From Populus alba (Eukaryota; Streptophyta; Magnoliopsida; Malpighiales; Salicaceae), in the NCBI RefSeq assembly GCF_005239225.2, contig NC_133289.1:14740889-14804888 (forward strand): a stretch of DNA of 64,000 nucleotides, given 5' to 3'. Below are positions 32,890-45,510 of this stretch, in pieces; positions within the stretch are counted from its first letter, which is position 1; every line of letters starts with the position of its first letter. Made by a program: the position numbers and the translations under genes. A model generated the notes under the pieces. That model did not search any database, had not been told where the DNA came from, and saw nothing but the letters and a program-made list of their open reading frames with translations.

Positions 32890-33260
32890 TTTTAACACTT
32901 GATTTATTGAATATCGAACTTCATAATTCATTGTGGTTTGTTTTTTTGTGGTTAGATCAATTTCATGACTTACATCACAAGTTTGATGGGTTAACCTAGT
33001 TGACTCAATTCTTCTTGTTTATTTTTTAATTGACTTTTTTTTTAGTTTTATTATTTAACATCTTCAACATTTGGTTGATTATAAATTAAAATTTATTATT
33101 TGTTTTAATTTATTTTTTTATGAAATTATCACAGTCTCGTAAATTGGGTTATGAGTTTTGTGAGTTAACTCAAATAAACATGATTATTTTATAATATTAT
33201 GACATGAATCGATTCAATATATTATTGCCTCAATATTTAAATAAAATATGTCATCTCAAT
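32890..33260. repeat. Tandem repeat, ~150 bp monomers, locus 2
   Basis: About two and a half monomers of the family at 1957-2480 ('gacttacatcacaagtttgatgggttaacctagttgactcaa', T-rich run, 'atttaacatcttcaacatttggttgattataaatt'), more diverged. Confidence 0.65.
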
Positions 33261-33539
33261 TGTTTTTATCAATCTATATTTTAAGAAGTCATCCAAGTAT
33301 ATTTGAAATAATCAAGTTAATCGGAACACTCAAATAACTGCTATATTTTTATTTGTATTTAAAATTTAAATTTCATTATTTCAAGTTAATTTATCTTAAA
33401 TTTAAATTTTATTACACACACAGAATCAACAACCTTTACAAAGACAGCCGCAAACCTTGAAAAATGAAAAGTGTAAATTAAAAAGGGCCAAAATTGGGGT
33501 CATGCCCAAAAGTATTCTTTTTCCTGACTCCTGCTTTCT

Positions 33540-33830
33540 GGGGCTGGACCGATATAAAATCTAGTCTACACGAAGAAGCGTTGACGGTGGTAGCTGGCGT
33601 TTCAAGTGCACGTGCAGTAGCAGTAACCTGAGTATGCCGACATTCACTGTTCATTGGTTAGTGTTTCTATCACCATCACAGCTATGCTGTTTCCTTTATT
33701 AACTAGTATCCACCGTCCCACTCTCCTTCAACACGGCTCCTCCGCCAGCGGCGAGGCCTCTCCTTGCTTCCTGCTACACCACCGGATCACGTGCATCCTC
33801 ACGTGCTGTTTCCTCTATTAAAATTATTAT
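33540..33830. promoter_or_regulatory. Less AT-rich island with three G-boxes
   Basis: Stands out from the flanks by higher GC. CACGTG occurs at 33609-33614, 33788-33793 and 33800-33805. Such G-boxes are bound by bZIP and bHLH factors in plant promoters. No gene can be seen on either side, so this may be a promoter or 5' exon relic or simply chance. Confidence 0.25.
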
Positions 33831-34019
33831 TCATCAAACACGCATATGTAAGTCGCTACAATATATTTTAACATACACTAATATACCGAAGACAAGAGAG
33901 TCATTAATGCTTTAGAATTAATTATTAAGTATATACTAAAATGATTGGGCTTTTCACAAAGCCAAGCTTTTTGAAAAAATAAAAATTTCAATTTCAATTT
34001 TATTTTTATTTTTATCTTT

Positions 34020-35060
34020 TCAACTTTGGATTTACTGGGTATAAAGCTTCATAATTTATTTTCTATGGAGTTATTTTGATTTTATGATCTCGTTCATGAA
34101 TTTTATGGGTTAATTATATTGACTAGGATTATTTTTTGTTCTCTTTAATTAATTTTTTTCTTAACTAAATCCTTCAATTTCGGATTGATTGAGAATTAAG
34201 TTTTAAAATTTATTTTTTATGGAGTTATCATGATCTTATAACTCGGGTCACAAGTTTTGCGTGTTAGCTGGTTACTCAAGTTTTTTTTTTTTTTGTCTTT
34301 TTTTAATTGAATATTCGTTTTTAATTTCATCATTTAACATTAGGTTAATTGAGAATTGAAATTTATAAATTTTTTATTTGTTTTCTATTGATTATCCTGG
34401 TCTCCAGACCCGAGTTTAGCAAAATTAATTTTTTTTTATTTTTTAATTTAATCCTTCAACAATGAGTTAGTTAAGAATTGAGCTTCAAAATATTTTTTGA
34501 TTTGCTTTCTATGGTTATCACAATCTTATAACCTAGGTTGAGAGTTAGGTCGATTGATTCAAGGTTTTTTTTATCCTTTTTAGTTGATTTGTTTTTCAAT
34601 TTAATTATTCAATATTCAGTTGATTGAGAATTAGACTTTATAGCTTGTTTCAAGTTGCATTCTATGAGGTTATCTCAGTCTCATGACCCGAGTCACAGAT
34701 CCAGTTAGTTGAATTTGGTCGGTTTTTTGTGTTCTTTTTTTAATTAATTTTTTTTAATTTTATCCTTCTATATTGGATTGATTGGGATTTAAACTTCATA
34801 ATTTATTTTGATTTACATAAGATTATTCTAGTCTCATGACCCAGGATTGGTAGGTTAACATAGGTTGACTTAACTCATTTTTTAGTTGATTTTTGTTTTT
34901 AAATTCATCATTTAATATTGAATTTATTGAGAATTAAGTTTAATAAAAAAAAAAACTTCAATTTGCGTTCTATAGGGTTATTAAAATCTTATAATTTGGA
35001 TAGTGAATTTGATATATTAACTCAAGTTGATCTGATTCGATCTAATATGTTTTTATTTTA
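34020..35060. repeat. Tandem repeat, ~150 bp monomers, locus 3 (longest)
   Basis: About seven diverged monomers, each with 'tctatgg.gttatc..atcttataacc.gggt', a 'gtt.gttgattcaag' segment, a T-rich run and 'tttaatcctTCAATATTggattgattgagaattaa'. Unit starts fall near 34061, 34213, 34385, 34507, 34660, 34815 and 34970. Confidence 0.75.
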
Positions 35061-35334
35061 ATAATTTAAAAAAAAAGATGTCTTAATTTTTTTTTGGTCA
35101 AATTCAATTTTTATTGGTTATTCAAATTATTTTTGGACATACTAAGTAGACAAGGTCATAACAAGCTAATCTCTGTATAAATTTTTTTCATGCTAAAAAA
35201 TACATTAATAACCCACATATATTTTTATGTCAAATTGTTTTTTGATCTAATATGTAGTACAGCGCGGGAAATAATACACTAGAAAAAACTAAAGGAAGGA
35301 AAAACTATGTGACTATGCTTTTTGAGGTTTTAGC

Positions 35335-36081
35335 CATAGTTATCAGACTCGACCCGGAGATTGACCCGGCTAGGGAGCCGAGAGCCGGATCCCGGGTTAC
35401 ATGGGTTGATCCGGGTAAACTCGGGTCAACCTGAATCAACCTGGAAAAATTAAAAAAATGCATTTTAAGTTTTATTATTTCATGCGAAAAAATTAAGAAA
35501 CAATCCATGTGAATATAGGCTAGACATGCTATAAATAATACAGTTTAAAAGATTATTTCAAAAGATTTTTTATCCCACATTGAAAAGATACTATATTAGT
35601 ATATTATCCTTTTAAGCTGAAGTATTTAAACCAAAAAGATTTTATATCTCACATTGAAAAAAACATAACTTTTTTCTTATAAAAATATAGTATATGTACT
35701 AAAGGGCTTCAAATCCCACATTGAAAATATTTTTTTTTTCTTGTGAATATATAATATATATACTAAAGGGCTTCAAATCTTATATTAAAAAAAATAAAAA
35801 CATTCTTCTAGTATTTATATAGTGAACTTTGAAAAGGATTAATAGCTAACTAAAAAAAATATATAAAAAAATGAGTCTTTAGCTAGGAGAAAAAATATAT
35901 TTTAAAAAAAAAAATCGAGTTTCAACCGGGTTTTGCCGGATCACCCAGGTCACGGGTTAAACCGGCAGGTCAATCGAGTTTTGTTGGATTTTTACTCATT
36001 TCAATCTTTTATCTTATCCAACCAGTCCATCCACCAGGTTTTGAGTCAACCTATTAGACCAGTACGAGTTTAACAGCTATG
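35335..36081. mobile_element. MITE-like non-autonomous DNA transposon
   Basis: 747 bp with imperfect terminal inverted repeats: CATAGTTATCAGACTCGACC at the left and, in reverse complement, CATAGCTGTTAAACTCGTAC at the right (16 of 23 positions match over the longer stretch). Subterminal parts are rich in 'gacccgg' and 'ccgggt' words; the interior is AT-rich without a coding frame. The flanks gttttagc and aatttagc agree at six of eight bases, compatible with an eroded 8-bp hAT-type duplication. Superfamily uncertain. Confidence 0.6.
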
Positions 36082-36099
36082 AATTTAGCTTCTTCCATG

Positions 36100-36101
<2 letters not shown>

Positions 36102-36147
<46 letters not shown>
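36102..36147. repeat. (TA)n microsatellite
   Basis: About 23 perfect TA units, just outside the MITE-like element. Confidence 0.95.
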
Positions 36148-36149
<2 letters not shown>

Positions 36150-36617
36150 ATTGCTTTTGGTCCCACCTTAAAAATGGAAGGTTTAAAAGACATACCCTGC
36201 TTGTGTTTGAAAATACAATGTAAATAAATATAATTAGATATTAAAATATAAATATAATATTAAATATAGTAATAATATTTTTATTTATCTTTAGTGAGTA
36301 TTTATATTTATAATTTTTGTTTGATCTAAAAGAGTCTTCTTATCAATGCAATTTATTTATATCCCATGATATAAATGAGTTATTGGATATAAATGAAAGT
36401 TGTATTCGAGGTCGTATAAACTTGGTATGACGATGTAGCATTAAAAGACTTCATGTGATGGTTTTGGCAAAAATGATTCTAATCATTTCAACTTTTTATT
36501 TAAATAATATTTAATTTGAATAGAAATTAATTCACATGAATGTATAAAAAAATAAAATTATGAATCTTTTTGGTTGAAGAATTTTTTTTTTTTAATGTTA
36601 GTAGAGTTTATAAAAAA

Positions 36618-36678
36618 ATTTCAGTATATTGATATATTATTTAGAAAGCGGGTGAATGGATAAAAAAATTACTTATAC

Positions 36679-36714
<36 letters not shown>

Positions 36715-36957
36715 TATTTCTTTTTAATGTTAATAGACTTTTCCAAAAGAAATTATAAAAATTTTAAGAACCATTTCATTCAAAGGAGTAAAAGATTGCC
36801 AAGACATAACAAAAAAATCTTATAAAAAATAACTAAGAATCAATCTAATATTTTATTGAATTTTTAATGTCATTCTATTTTTTTTTTTTTGGATTTATAC
36901 AAAAAAATTTCAGTATATTGATATATTTTTTAGAAAGCGGACGAATGGATAAAAAAT

Positions 36958-36990
<33 letters not shown>
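36618..36990. repeat. Direct duplication ending in TA microsatellites
   Basis: The segment 'tttcagtatattgatatatt.tttagaaagcgg..gaatggataaaaaa.ttac' occurs at 36618-36682 and 36908-36961, each followed by a TA run (36684-36713 and 36959-36988). About 288 bp apart in direct orientation. Confidence 0.75.
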
Positions 36991-36993
<3 letters not shown>

Positions 36994-38493
36994 GAGTTTT
37001 AATAATCAAAATAAAGTATCAATAAGACACTATATTAGTTTGAGATGATTTAATAAGTTTATTTTATGTAATTTATCGTTGTACATAGTTCTTGAATAAA
37101 CATGTATTTAAGAAACTGGATTAACTAATTTTTTAAGAATTAATAATAAAATTGGGGTATATTATAAGAATTTTACTTTATTGGTATCTTTCTTATTAAA
37201 GAGGTGAGGCGAAATTACATATTTTCATTGGAGTAAATTATAATATTAGTATTGTGCTAAAGGTTTAATAGTCTATCAAAAGTTATTTTTTTTTAGATAA
37301 TATTCTTTGCTTTGAGTTTTTTTTAGATAAATTATTATTATTATTATCATTCACATACAAACTCACACATTTCTGTTTTCCAAGCGATGAACTCTATCAC
37401 TACACTTAAAAAAATATGAACTCGTTTTCAACTATTAGAATTTTATAAGTATTTTGTAATACGCACACATACAGGCTTTGTATCTTCCAAATATTGACCA
37501 TTACATATAGAATGTCAATTCACCTTTGCATTCTTAATTTTTATTTTAGTGAAATCATAATTTTTTTATATAATTTTCATCAATTATGTAAATTTTCAAT
37601 ATAAAATACTTAATTTAATTCAATTATTTGTATTTATATTAAACTTATAAATATTTATGAAAAATTGAGTAATACATGTGTGAAACATGTCAAGGAAAAA
37701 GCTAGTGATATAAAAAAAAAATATTAATAAAACTTTTGTAACAATATTCATTTTAAAAGGTTTTTTTTAAGAGCGCATGCACACACATTAACAAAAACTA
37801 TGCCTTGTACCTAAACCACAATAGCTCAAGAGAAATCATTATTCATTGATTTATTTAGAGATGGTTAGGTCTTTTTCAACTTCTTAGCACAATAAAATTA
37901 TTTAACTACCATCACAGATAAAAACTTTAGTTAACTTGGGTCAGGAGCTCATCGAACTTTTTATTTTTTTTTAAGCACAATATAATAATGATATTGCCCT
38001 TAGATTTTAAAAAATCACCCTTCTTTTCAGGGACTCATTAATACTTTCATTTTTTTTATATATATAATTGTCATGTTGGTATTAGAAGCAAATTGATATT
38101 TTCATTAATATACAAAGTAATTGTTGTAACCCTATTTTTAACCCCTATTTTTGCATATTACAAATAATAATAATAATAAATTCTTTTCAATAACTTTGGT
38201 TAACTTAGTCATTTTTTGTTATTTTCATGTTTTTTTATTGATTTTTGTGTGCTTAGAAATAATAAAAAAAGGTACAAAAAATAAAAAATAAAACAAAAAA
38301 AATACATGGGGTTGGAATCAAACTAATAATCGAGTATCACAGTAAAAATTGTGTTTAAAATTTTTTAGACCATAATCAAGATTTGAAATGAAGAGAAAAG
38401 ATAAAGTATTGGGTATGCCCATTATATTCTTTGTATCATTTTCTTTAAATATATAAGTCAGCTTACCAAAACAAAAAGGAAAGATAAAGTATG

Positions 38494-38551
<58 letters not shown>

Positions 38552-40063
38552 CATGTTTTAAAGTAATATGCATTGTTTTGTAATTTAAAATCAAGATAGT
38601 ATTGTATGTATGGTTGATGTTTTCGGCATGCTAATGTAATGAAGATAGCTTGTTTAAAAGATAATCAAGTGTGCTTTGATATTTGGGTTGGGAACTGGAT
38701 CTGTTTTAATTTTATGTGTTGATACGTGATTTACCAAAGTAATGATGATAGGCTATTTTTGGTTAGTTGTTGAGCTTAGTAAAATTATGATCATAATAAA
38801 ATTGGTTAAAAACAAGTGCTAAAATCAATGTAACAATGTTTATAACTAATGAATGCATTTCTAAAAGTCTATGGATAATGTGGTTGAACTGTTGCTTTGT
38901 ATATTTTTTTTTTTGAGTTTTTTATGGTTTTAATAAGTCATGATAAGCATCTTTCAGCTAGAGTTGCTTAGTTTAGGTCATTATCCTGGAGTTTTATTCA
39001 TTTTATGGGTTTTTGGTTGAATGTCCATATGCTGCCATTTTGTTGTTTTTTTATTTTTTCAATGTTTGGTTTGTCTTATGTGCTTTGATCGAAGCCTAAA
39101 CCTATACGCAATTGTCTTTTTTTCTTACTTTATCCATTTGAGCCTTAGTTTGGATTAATTGATCCTTAATACCTTTAAATATCTAGGTTTAGATTTAGGA
39201 TTGTTGGGTTTGATTCATTTAATTTATGGCTGATTTTTTTTTTTTCTATTTGAAGCATCATTATGCTTTTAAACCTTATATTTTTAATTTTTTCATGTTT
39301 TGCCAAACATAGTCTTAACTAAATTTTAATTATATTTTAGATTTTTAAGGGACTATTTTGTAATTAATTTTAGGTCTTTTATAACATTATACCTTTTTAT
39401 ATTTAATATTTGGGATTGTAAACTTAAACGTAAAGTACTTTTCTAGTATTAAATAAACTAGTCATATATATAAGAAAAAAAATCCTTCTTTTTAAAAATT
39501 ACATTCATGTTTTAAATTACATATGGCCAAGTTTCTCCTAAGAAATCATGTTTGTATTTTTAAGAAAAAAATATAAAAAATACAAAAAAAAAAATATTGA
39601 TGAATACAAAAAAGAAGGATGATTTAGCATAATGAAAATAAATTATAAACTTGGCCAAAAATACCTAGGTTAACCCATCATCATCATGATTTAGCATACC
39701 AAAAATAATGATAAAAATGTTTGTTTTGCATGTATCATGGATGTAATAAGAAGTTCATTAAAGCCACGGGGGCATGACCTAAACTTTAAAAACTATAAAA
39801 GAACAATTTATTTATTTTTAATATAAGGGATTATGAACTTATATGTAAGATGTATTTTTTATATTAAAAGAAAAAAATGCAAAAAAAATATGTTTTGGCT
39901 TTAGAATGACTAAATATGATCGTAAAGTCATATCCCACCTTATTAGGGTGGACCTGCTTTGACCAATAAACATACTAATGATTAAAAAAACACATCAAAG
40001 CCACAATTATAATCACATTAATGAGAAATGTAGGTTACATAAGGTAAGGTGTATTAGGGATGA
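36991..40063. other. AT-rich intergenic region left of the CRM element
   Basis: No coding frame with recognisable content. Contains a (TA)n microsatellite at 38499-38546 and long T runs. The stretch from about 39500 to 40063 has the texture of an old dispersed element, which would be the sequence into which the CRM element inserted, continuing at 46478. Confidence 0.5.
38499..38546. repeat. (TA)n microsatellite
   Basis: About 24 TA units following a short TATG run. Confidence 0.95.
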
Positions 40064-40068
40064 TATTG
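40064..40068. other. Target-site duplication TATTG, left
   Basis: TATTG directly before the left CRM LTR; the same five bases follow the right LTR at 46473-46477. Confidence 0.9.
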
Positions 40069-41016
40069 TGATGTGCCGTGAATGATTTGAAAATCGGCAA
40101 CAATGATTCTAATGAAAAATGGATGAAGGATGGGTCTGGTTGTGTTGTTTTTCTTTTAGTATTTAGGCTGGATTGTAGTGATTTAAGGTAAATAAGATGG
40201 AGGATAGACTAGAATGATACTTTGATAAGTCGATCTGGACGCCACAAAGATCAATCTAGGATTTCGACGCCACACTCTTTGTGATTGAAGAGTGATAAGT
40301 CAGGTAGGGTTCTTCACAAAACGAATTTGGAAGAACAGCTCTTAATTCTCTGAATTAAGTTTTTCAAATCTTGGCTAAAAGTGTTTATTTCATATTCTGA
40401 TACATATTTATCTTTGGAACATCCCTCCAAAGTTAGGTGAATTCAACATGACAGAAGTCAAGCCTAAAAACTAGACTTTTAATAAAGCAAGTAGACATTT
40501 AACTAACACACGTTTTTTGTTGACATTTCTAAAACATATGCAGACGAAATTTAAAACAGCCATAACTTTTGACACAAAAGTCCAATGCACTCATGGTTGG
40601 ACAATATAGAAAGATCACGTTCTGAACTTGAATTTTACCTACATAAATCTTCTTTTCACATGCATTGGATGACTTCAAATTCGGGTTCAAATCCATCTAC
40701 TGTTCTGACCGTAAACAGCATCAATTCCTTCACTTGCATTATCAATCCAAATACAAGTAGCCCAGCATGAAAAGAACCATTAAGGGCTTTTCCCATCTCC
40801 AAGTTCCAATTGTAGGCAAATAAGCACCCTTGAACCAATTTCAAACTGATTGCTAATTTTTTAACTCCGACGCAGCTTCAATCATTGCAATTTGATTCGT
40901 CAAGGCCCGTTGTAGTTGTTTCGCTCTCGCTCTTGTCATTGGACCATCTGAATCCTCTTGCATATTAGATTCAGCTTTACGAGATGGATTATAAATTCCC
41001 ATGATGCACATCATCA
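40069..41016 (-). repeat. CRM 3' LTR (left)
   Basis: 948 bp, TGATGTGCCG ... GCACATCATCA. Compared with the right LTR I see four single-base homopolymer differences and no substitution. One of them (ataaattccc here, ataattccc in the right copy) puts a TAA into the polyprotein tail that enters this LTR from integrase. Small + strand frames (40585-40770) are not genes. Confidence 0.95.
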
Positions 41017-42807
41017 GCCCCGGGTTGAAAATGATTTGTCCTCAAATCAGAATCGTCATCATCATCCAAGTACGGAGATAAGTCTTTCACATTAAAAGTA
41101 GCTGATACGTTGTAATCACCAGGAAGATCTACCTTATACGCATTGTCATTCACCTTCTCTATAATACGAAATGGACCGTCAGCTCTTGGCATCAACTTGG
41201 ACTTACGTTTGCTTGGAAATCTGCCCTTGCTAATATGAATCCAAACAAGATCTCCAGGTTCAAACCTGACCATCTTTCGCCCCTTGTTAGCTTGTTTAGC
41301 ATACTTTGTTGTTTTCTCCTCAATATGTAGTCGAACCTGCTCATGTAGTTTCTTCATCAATTCTGCCTTTCTAATTCCATCCATAGATGTCCTCTCATCA
41401 ATTGGAATATGAACAAGATCAATAGGAACACAAGGATTTAAAGCCATAGACAACCTCAAATGGTGAAAATTTTGTAGCCCCATGCACACTACGATTATAT
41501 GCAAACTCCACAATCGGCAAACAAGTATCCCAACTCTTCAAATTCTTATGTATAACAGCTCGTAACAAAGAAGATAAAGTTCGGTTTACTACCTCAGTTT
41601 GTCCATCAGTTTGTGGATGACATGCCGTACTGAAAAGTAACTTTGTTCCAAGTTTCCTCCAAAGAGTCTTCCAAAAGTGGCTTAAGAACTTTGTATCACG
41701 ATCAGAGACAATGCTTTTAGGAATTCCATGCAAACGAACAATCTCTTGAAAGAACAAATCAGCAACATGTACTGCATCGTCAGTTTTCGTACAAGGAATG
41801 AAATGGGACATTTTGGAGAATCGATCAACCACCACCATTATTGAATCCTTCCCACGTTGTGTTCTCGGTAGTCCAAGTACAAAGTCCATGCTAATGTCCA
41901 TCCATGGTTGCTCTGGAATAGGCAGTGGCATATAGAGTCCATACGCATTCTCTTTACCTTTAGCTCTCTTGCAAATAGCACATCTTTCAATCACCTTGTG
42001 TACATCCCGTAACATGCTGGGCCAAAAAAAATGTTCTTTCAGCAGCTCATAAGTCTTCTTCTCCCCAAAATGACCACTAAGACCACCACTATGAGCCTCT
42101 CGCACAAGCAACTCCCGTAACGAACCTGAAGGAATACACATTCTGCCCATTTTGAACAAGTAACCTTCATGCATAAAGAACCCATCACAAGCTCCCTTTG
42201 TACATTCGGCAACCACATTAGCAAAGTAGGAATCATTGGCATACTGATCCTTCACCTGTTCAAAACCCATCAGCCTTGCATTCAACATAGAGATCAGTGC
42301 GTACCTCCTAGAAAGAGCATCAGCAACCACATTAACTTGCCCTTTCTTGTACTTTATGACATAAGGAAATGACTCCATGAACTCCACCCATTTAGCATGT
42401 CTTCGATTCAACTTGTTTTGCCCCTTAAGATACTTCAAGGCTTCATGATCAGTATGTATAACAAATTCTTTAGGCAACAAGTAGTGCTGCCATACCTCCA
42501 GAGCCCGAATCAAAGCATAGAACTCCTTGTCGTAAATAGAGTAGTTCAAACGCGCTCCATTTAACTTTTCACTGAAGAATGCAATCGGTCTCTTTTCTTG
42601 CATCAAAACAGCACCAATTCCAACCCCGGAAGCATCGCACTCTATTTCGAATGTTTTAGCAAAGTCTGGAAGTGCTAAAACTGGAGCTGTACACAACTTT
42701 TCCTTAATTAGCTCGAAAGCTTTCTGCGCATCTTCACTCCATCTAAACTCCTTCCCTTTTTTCAAGCATTCTGTCATAGGAGCAACAATAGAGCTGAAGT
42801 CTTTCAC
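40989..42807 (-). pseudogene. CRM RNase H and integrase
   Basis: The first frame (42807-41419, 462 residues) has RNase [39 protein letters not shown] and VADALSRR. Integrase follows with its zinc domain ([19 protein letters not shown]) and a complete catalytic triad: Asp in [13 protein letters not shown], Asp in SDRDTKF, Glu in [10 protein letters not shown]. The frame shifts by one base at a T3 run (+ strand, 41437-41439) and continues as 41513-40989 with GDLVWIHI, ADGPFRIIEKV and VKDLSPYLDDDDDSDLRTN, ending inside the LTR. No classical chromodomain, as expected for CRM. Confidence 0.92.
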
Positions 42808-44150
42808 AAATCGCCTGTAGAAAGAAGCTAAACCATGGAAAACTCCTCACATCAGTGATACTAGCAGGTTTTGGCCAGTCTCGAATTGCCTCAATTTTCT
42901 CCTCATCAACTCTAACTCCCCTGCTAGAGATAATATATCCAAGAAACACGACACTTTCTTTACAGAAGTAACACTTTGTGAGTTTCCCATACAACTTAGA
43001 ATCTTGCAAAGTCTCAAACACAACTCTAAGATGCTTCACATGATCATCAAAGGTCTTGCTATACACCAGGATGTCGTCAAAATATACTACAACAAACAGC
43101 CCAATATACTTCCTCAAAACATGATTCATAAGCCTCATAAATGTACTAGGCGCATTAGATAACCCAAACGGCATAACCATCCATTCATATAACCCCTGTT
43201 TAGTTTTAAATGCTGTTTTCCATTCATCTCCCTCTTTCATTCTAATTTGGTGATAGCCACTCATCAAATCGACTTTAGAAAACAATGCAGCACCATGCAA
43301 CTCATCAAGCAAATCATCAAGTCTGGGTATAGGAAATCGATACTTAACTGTTATTTTGTTGATAGCGCGGCTGTCCATGCACATCCTCATGGTACCATCC
43401 TTCTTCGGTACAAGCAAAGTAGGTACGGAACATGGACTAAGTGATTCTCGCACATAGCCCTTCTCTAAGAGCTCACCGACCTGCCTTTGAATCTCTTTCG
43501 CTTCCTCTGGATTACATCTGTATGCTGGTCTATTAGGAAGTGAAGCTCCCGGCACCAAATCAATTTTGATGCTCAATACCACGAATAGGTGGTAATCCTT
43601 TAGGTAATTCATCTGGAAACACATCTTTAAATTCTTCAAGTAATTCCTTAATCTGTCTTGGTAAGTCCAATCCTTCTACTTGTAGTAGTTGCTTTGCCCA
43701 TACCATGAAAACAAGCCCTGTTGTGGCTAATGCTTGTTTGATGTCTCCTTTTTTGGCTAACAACAGCCCCTTTCGTGATGTCACCTCCTTTTGTTGGCTT
43801 CGTAACTGATCCTCTCTAACTTGTTGAGAACTCAGTGGTAACAAGTTCACCTTCTTTCCATTCAGCATAAAAGAATAAGTGTTCTTTCGTCCATTGTAGG
43901 TCACATCCTTATCAAACTGCCATGGACGACCCAGCAACAAATGGCTAGCTGACATTGGTGCAACGTCACATAAAACCTCGTCGTGATAGGTTTTAATGGA
44001 AAAAGGTACACGAACTTGCTTTGTCACCCGAATCTCCCCATTCTCATTCAGCCATCGCAAACTATAGGGTCTGGGATGTGGAAGGGTATTTAAACCCAAT
44101 TTCTCCACCAAGGTAGTTGACGCAACATTAGTGCAACTTTCCATTATCAA
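42743..44150 (-). pseudogene. CRM protease and reverse transcriptase
   Basis: The protease frame (44150-43560) opens right after the catalytic IIDNG, which lies in the preceding frame, and holds SCTNVASTTLVEKLGL and SHLLLGRPWQFD. A one-base break at 43564-43567 leads to the RT frame (43639-42743): [39 protein letters not shown] and the catalytic YFDD (residues 186-189). At 42839-42842 another extra base in a homopolymer shifts the frame into RNase H. All motifs are otherwise well preserved. Confidence 0.92.
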
Positions 44151-45427
44151 TGATCATCCCGCACACCTTATCTCGAATCTGACATCGAGTATGAAAGATG
44201 TTCTCGCGTTGCTCATCACTAACGTCAATTTGTGCATTCAGAACCCGTTGAACAACCAACAAATCTCCCTTCACTGGTTCGAAATCCTCTTCTTGTTCAG
44301 CCACTTGTACCTGATCTTCGTCTTCAGTTTCAACCTCATCTCCACTGATCAGCTCTCCATGATCCCCATGCAAAATCATCACCCTTTTATTTGGACATTC
44401 CGAAGCAATATGCCCATGTCCCAAGCACTTGAAGCACTTGATGTCCCGAGACCTCCTAGGGTGTTGAGGTTCTGTCACCTTCTCCTTTCCCTTCAAAGAA
44501 TCAAAACTGGTATTCCCCTTGCTAAACTCCACCTTCTCATCTCGTTAGGCGTGCTCCATGTTCGTGTAGGCGTAGAAACAGCCCTTGTCGCGCTTGACGT
44601 AGTTACACTAGTTCGGACACCTCCTCGTCTCTGCTGCCTCTCTACTCGGGTTGCAAGCTTTATAACTTCCTCAAGGAAGATGTACGGTTTGTAACTCAAC
44701 AACATTAGCTATATCCTTCCTCAACCCTCCAAGAAATCTAGCTATTGTTTGCTCTTGAGGTTCCATCAATTTCACATCGAATCTGCAGCAATTCAAACTC
44801 TTTCACATACTCTTCCACAGTCAAAGATCCCTGTCGCAAAAGTCTGAAGTCTGATGTATAGCTCCTGTTTATAGTAATCAGGAACAAATCTCTTCTTCAT
44901 CACTCTTTTCATAGTTGCCCATGTTGCAATCTCCTCCTCTTCATCCCTTCTCCTCTGAATCTTTACGTTTTCCCACCATAAAAAGAGCATAATCTGTAAA
45001 CTCAAGTGCTGCCACCTTGCACTTCCTTTCTTCAGAATATTCATACCATTCAAACACCTTTTTCAACCTTCTGAATCCACTCCAAGTATTCCTCAGGTGA
45101 ACTACTTCCTCTAAACGGTGGGAATCTTAAGTTTTGAGACCATTAGGAGGATTATAATTCTGCCTTCTTGGGTCTGACCCTATCATCAGCCTCATCATCC
45201 CCATTTGGATCTTCGTCAGCTTCTATAATATCATTTCGTGGCACCCTAAGTGCTTGCCTCGGTTGGGGTTGAAAATTATTTCTTTGCATCCTTTGCATAA
45301 GGGTATTCAACTGTTCACGAATTCCAGTCATCTCATCCCGAATCTCAGCATGAGATCGTTGTAAGCCCATGACCTGTGCCTGTTCCAAACTTAACCCTCT
45401 CGGCAAATCTTCTTTATCTCCAGCCAT
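44128..45427 (-). pseudogene. CRM gag
   Basis: Starts MAGDKEDLPRGLSLEQAQVM at 45427 (upstream in-frame residues are leader). The gag core (about 45100-44700) contains KVAALEFTDYAL, ATWATMKRVMKKRFVPDYY and EQTIARFLGGLRKDI but is spread over three frames. The nucleocapsid knuckle IKCFKCLGHGHIASEC lies in 44532-44128, followed by an acidic region and the start of protease (MIIDNG). Frame breaks at 44838-44841, 44688-44690 and 44138-44140 (+ coordinates) are all in homopolymers. Confidence 0.88.
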
Positions 45428-45510
45428 AGTTAAGTATGTCAACCTCAATTCCAGAAAAACTTTCTTGTTGTTGTTGTTGTTTTTGGCTCCTGTCTTAGAT
45501 CGCAACTGAT

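Noticed and set aside
36102..38546. TA repeats as possible CRISPR-like or structured arrays
   Set aside because: Simple dinucleotide microsatellites without spacers, common in plant DNA.
40585..40844. Identical frames in both CRM LTRs (also 46043-46302)
   Set aside because: Duplicated only because the LTRs are duplicates; no domain and no codon signal.
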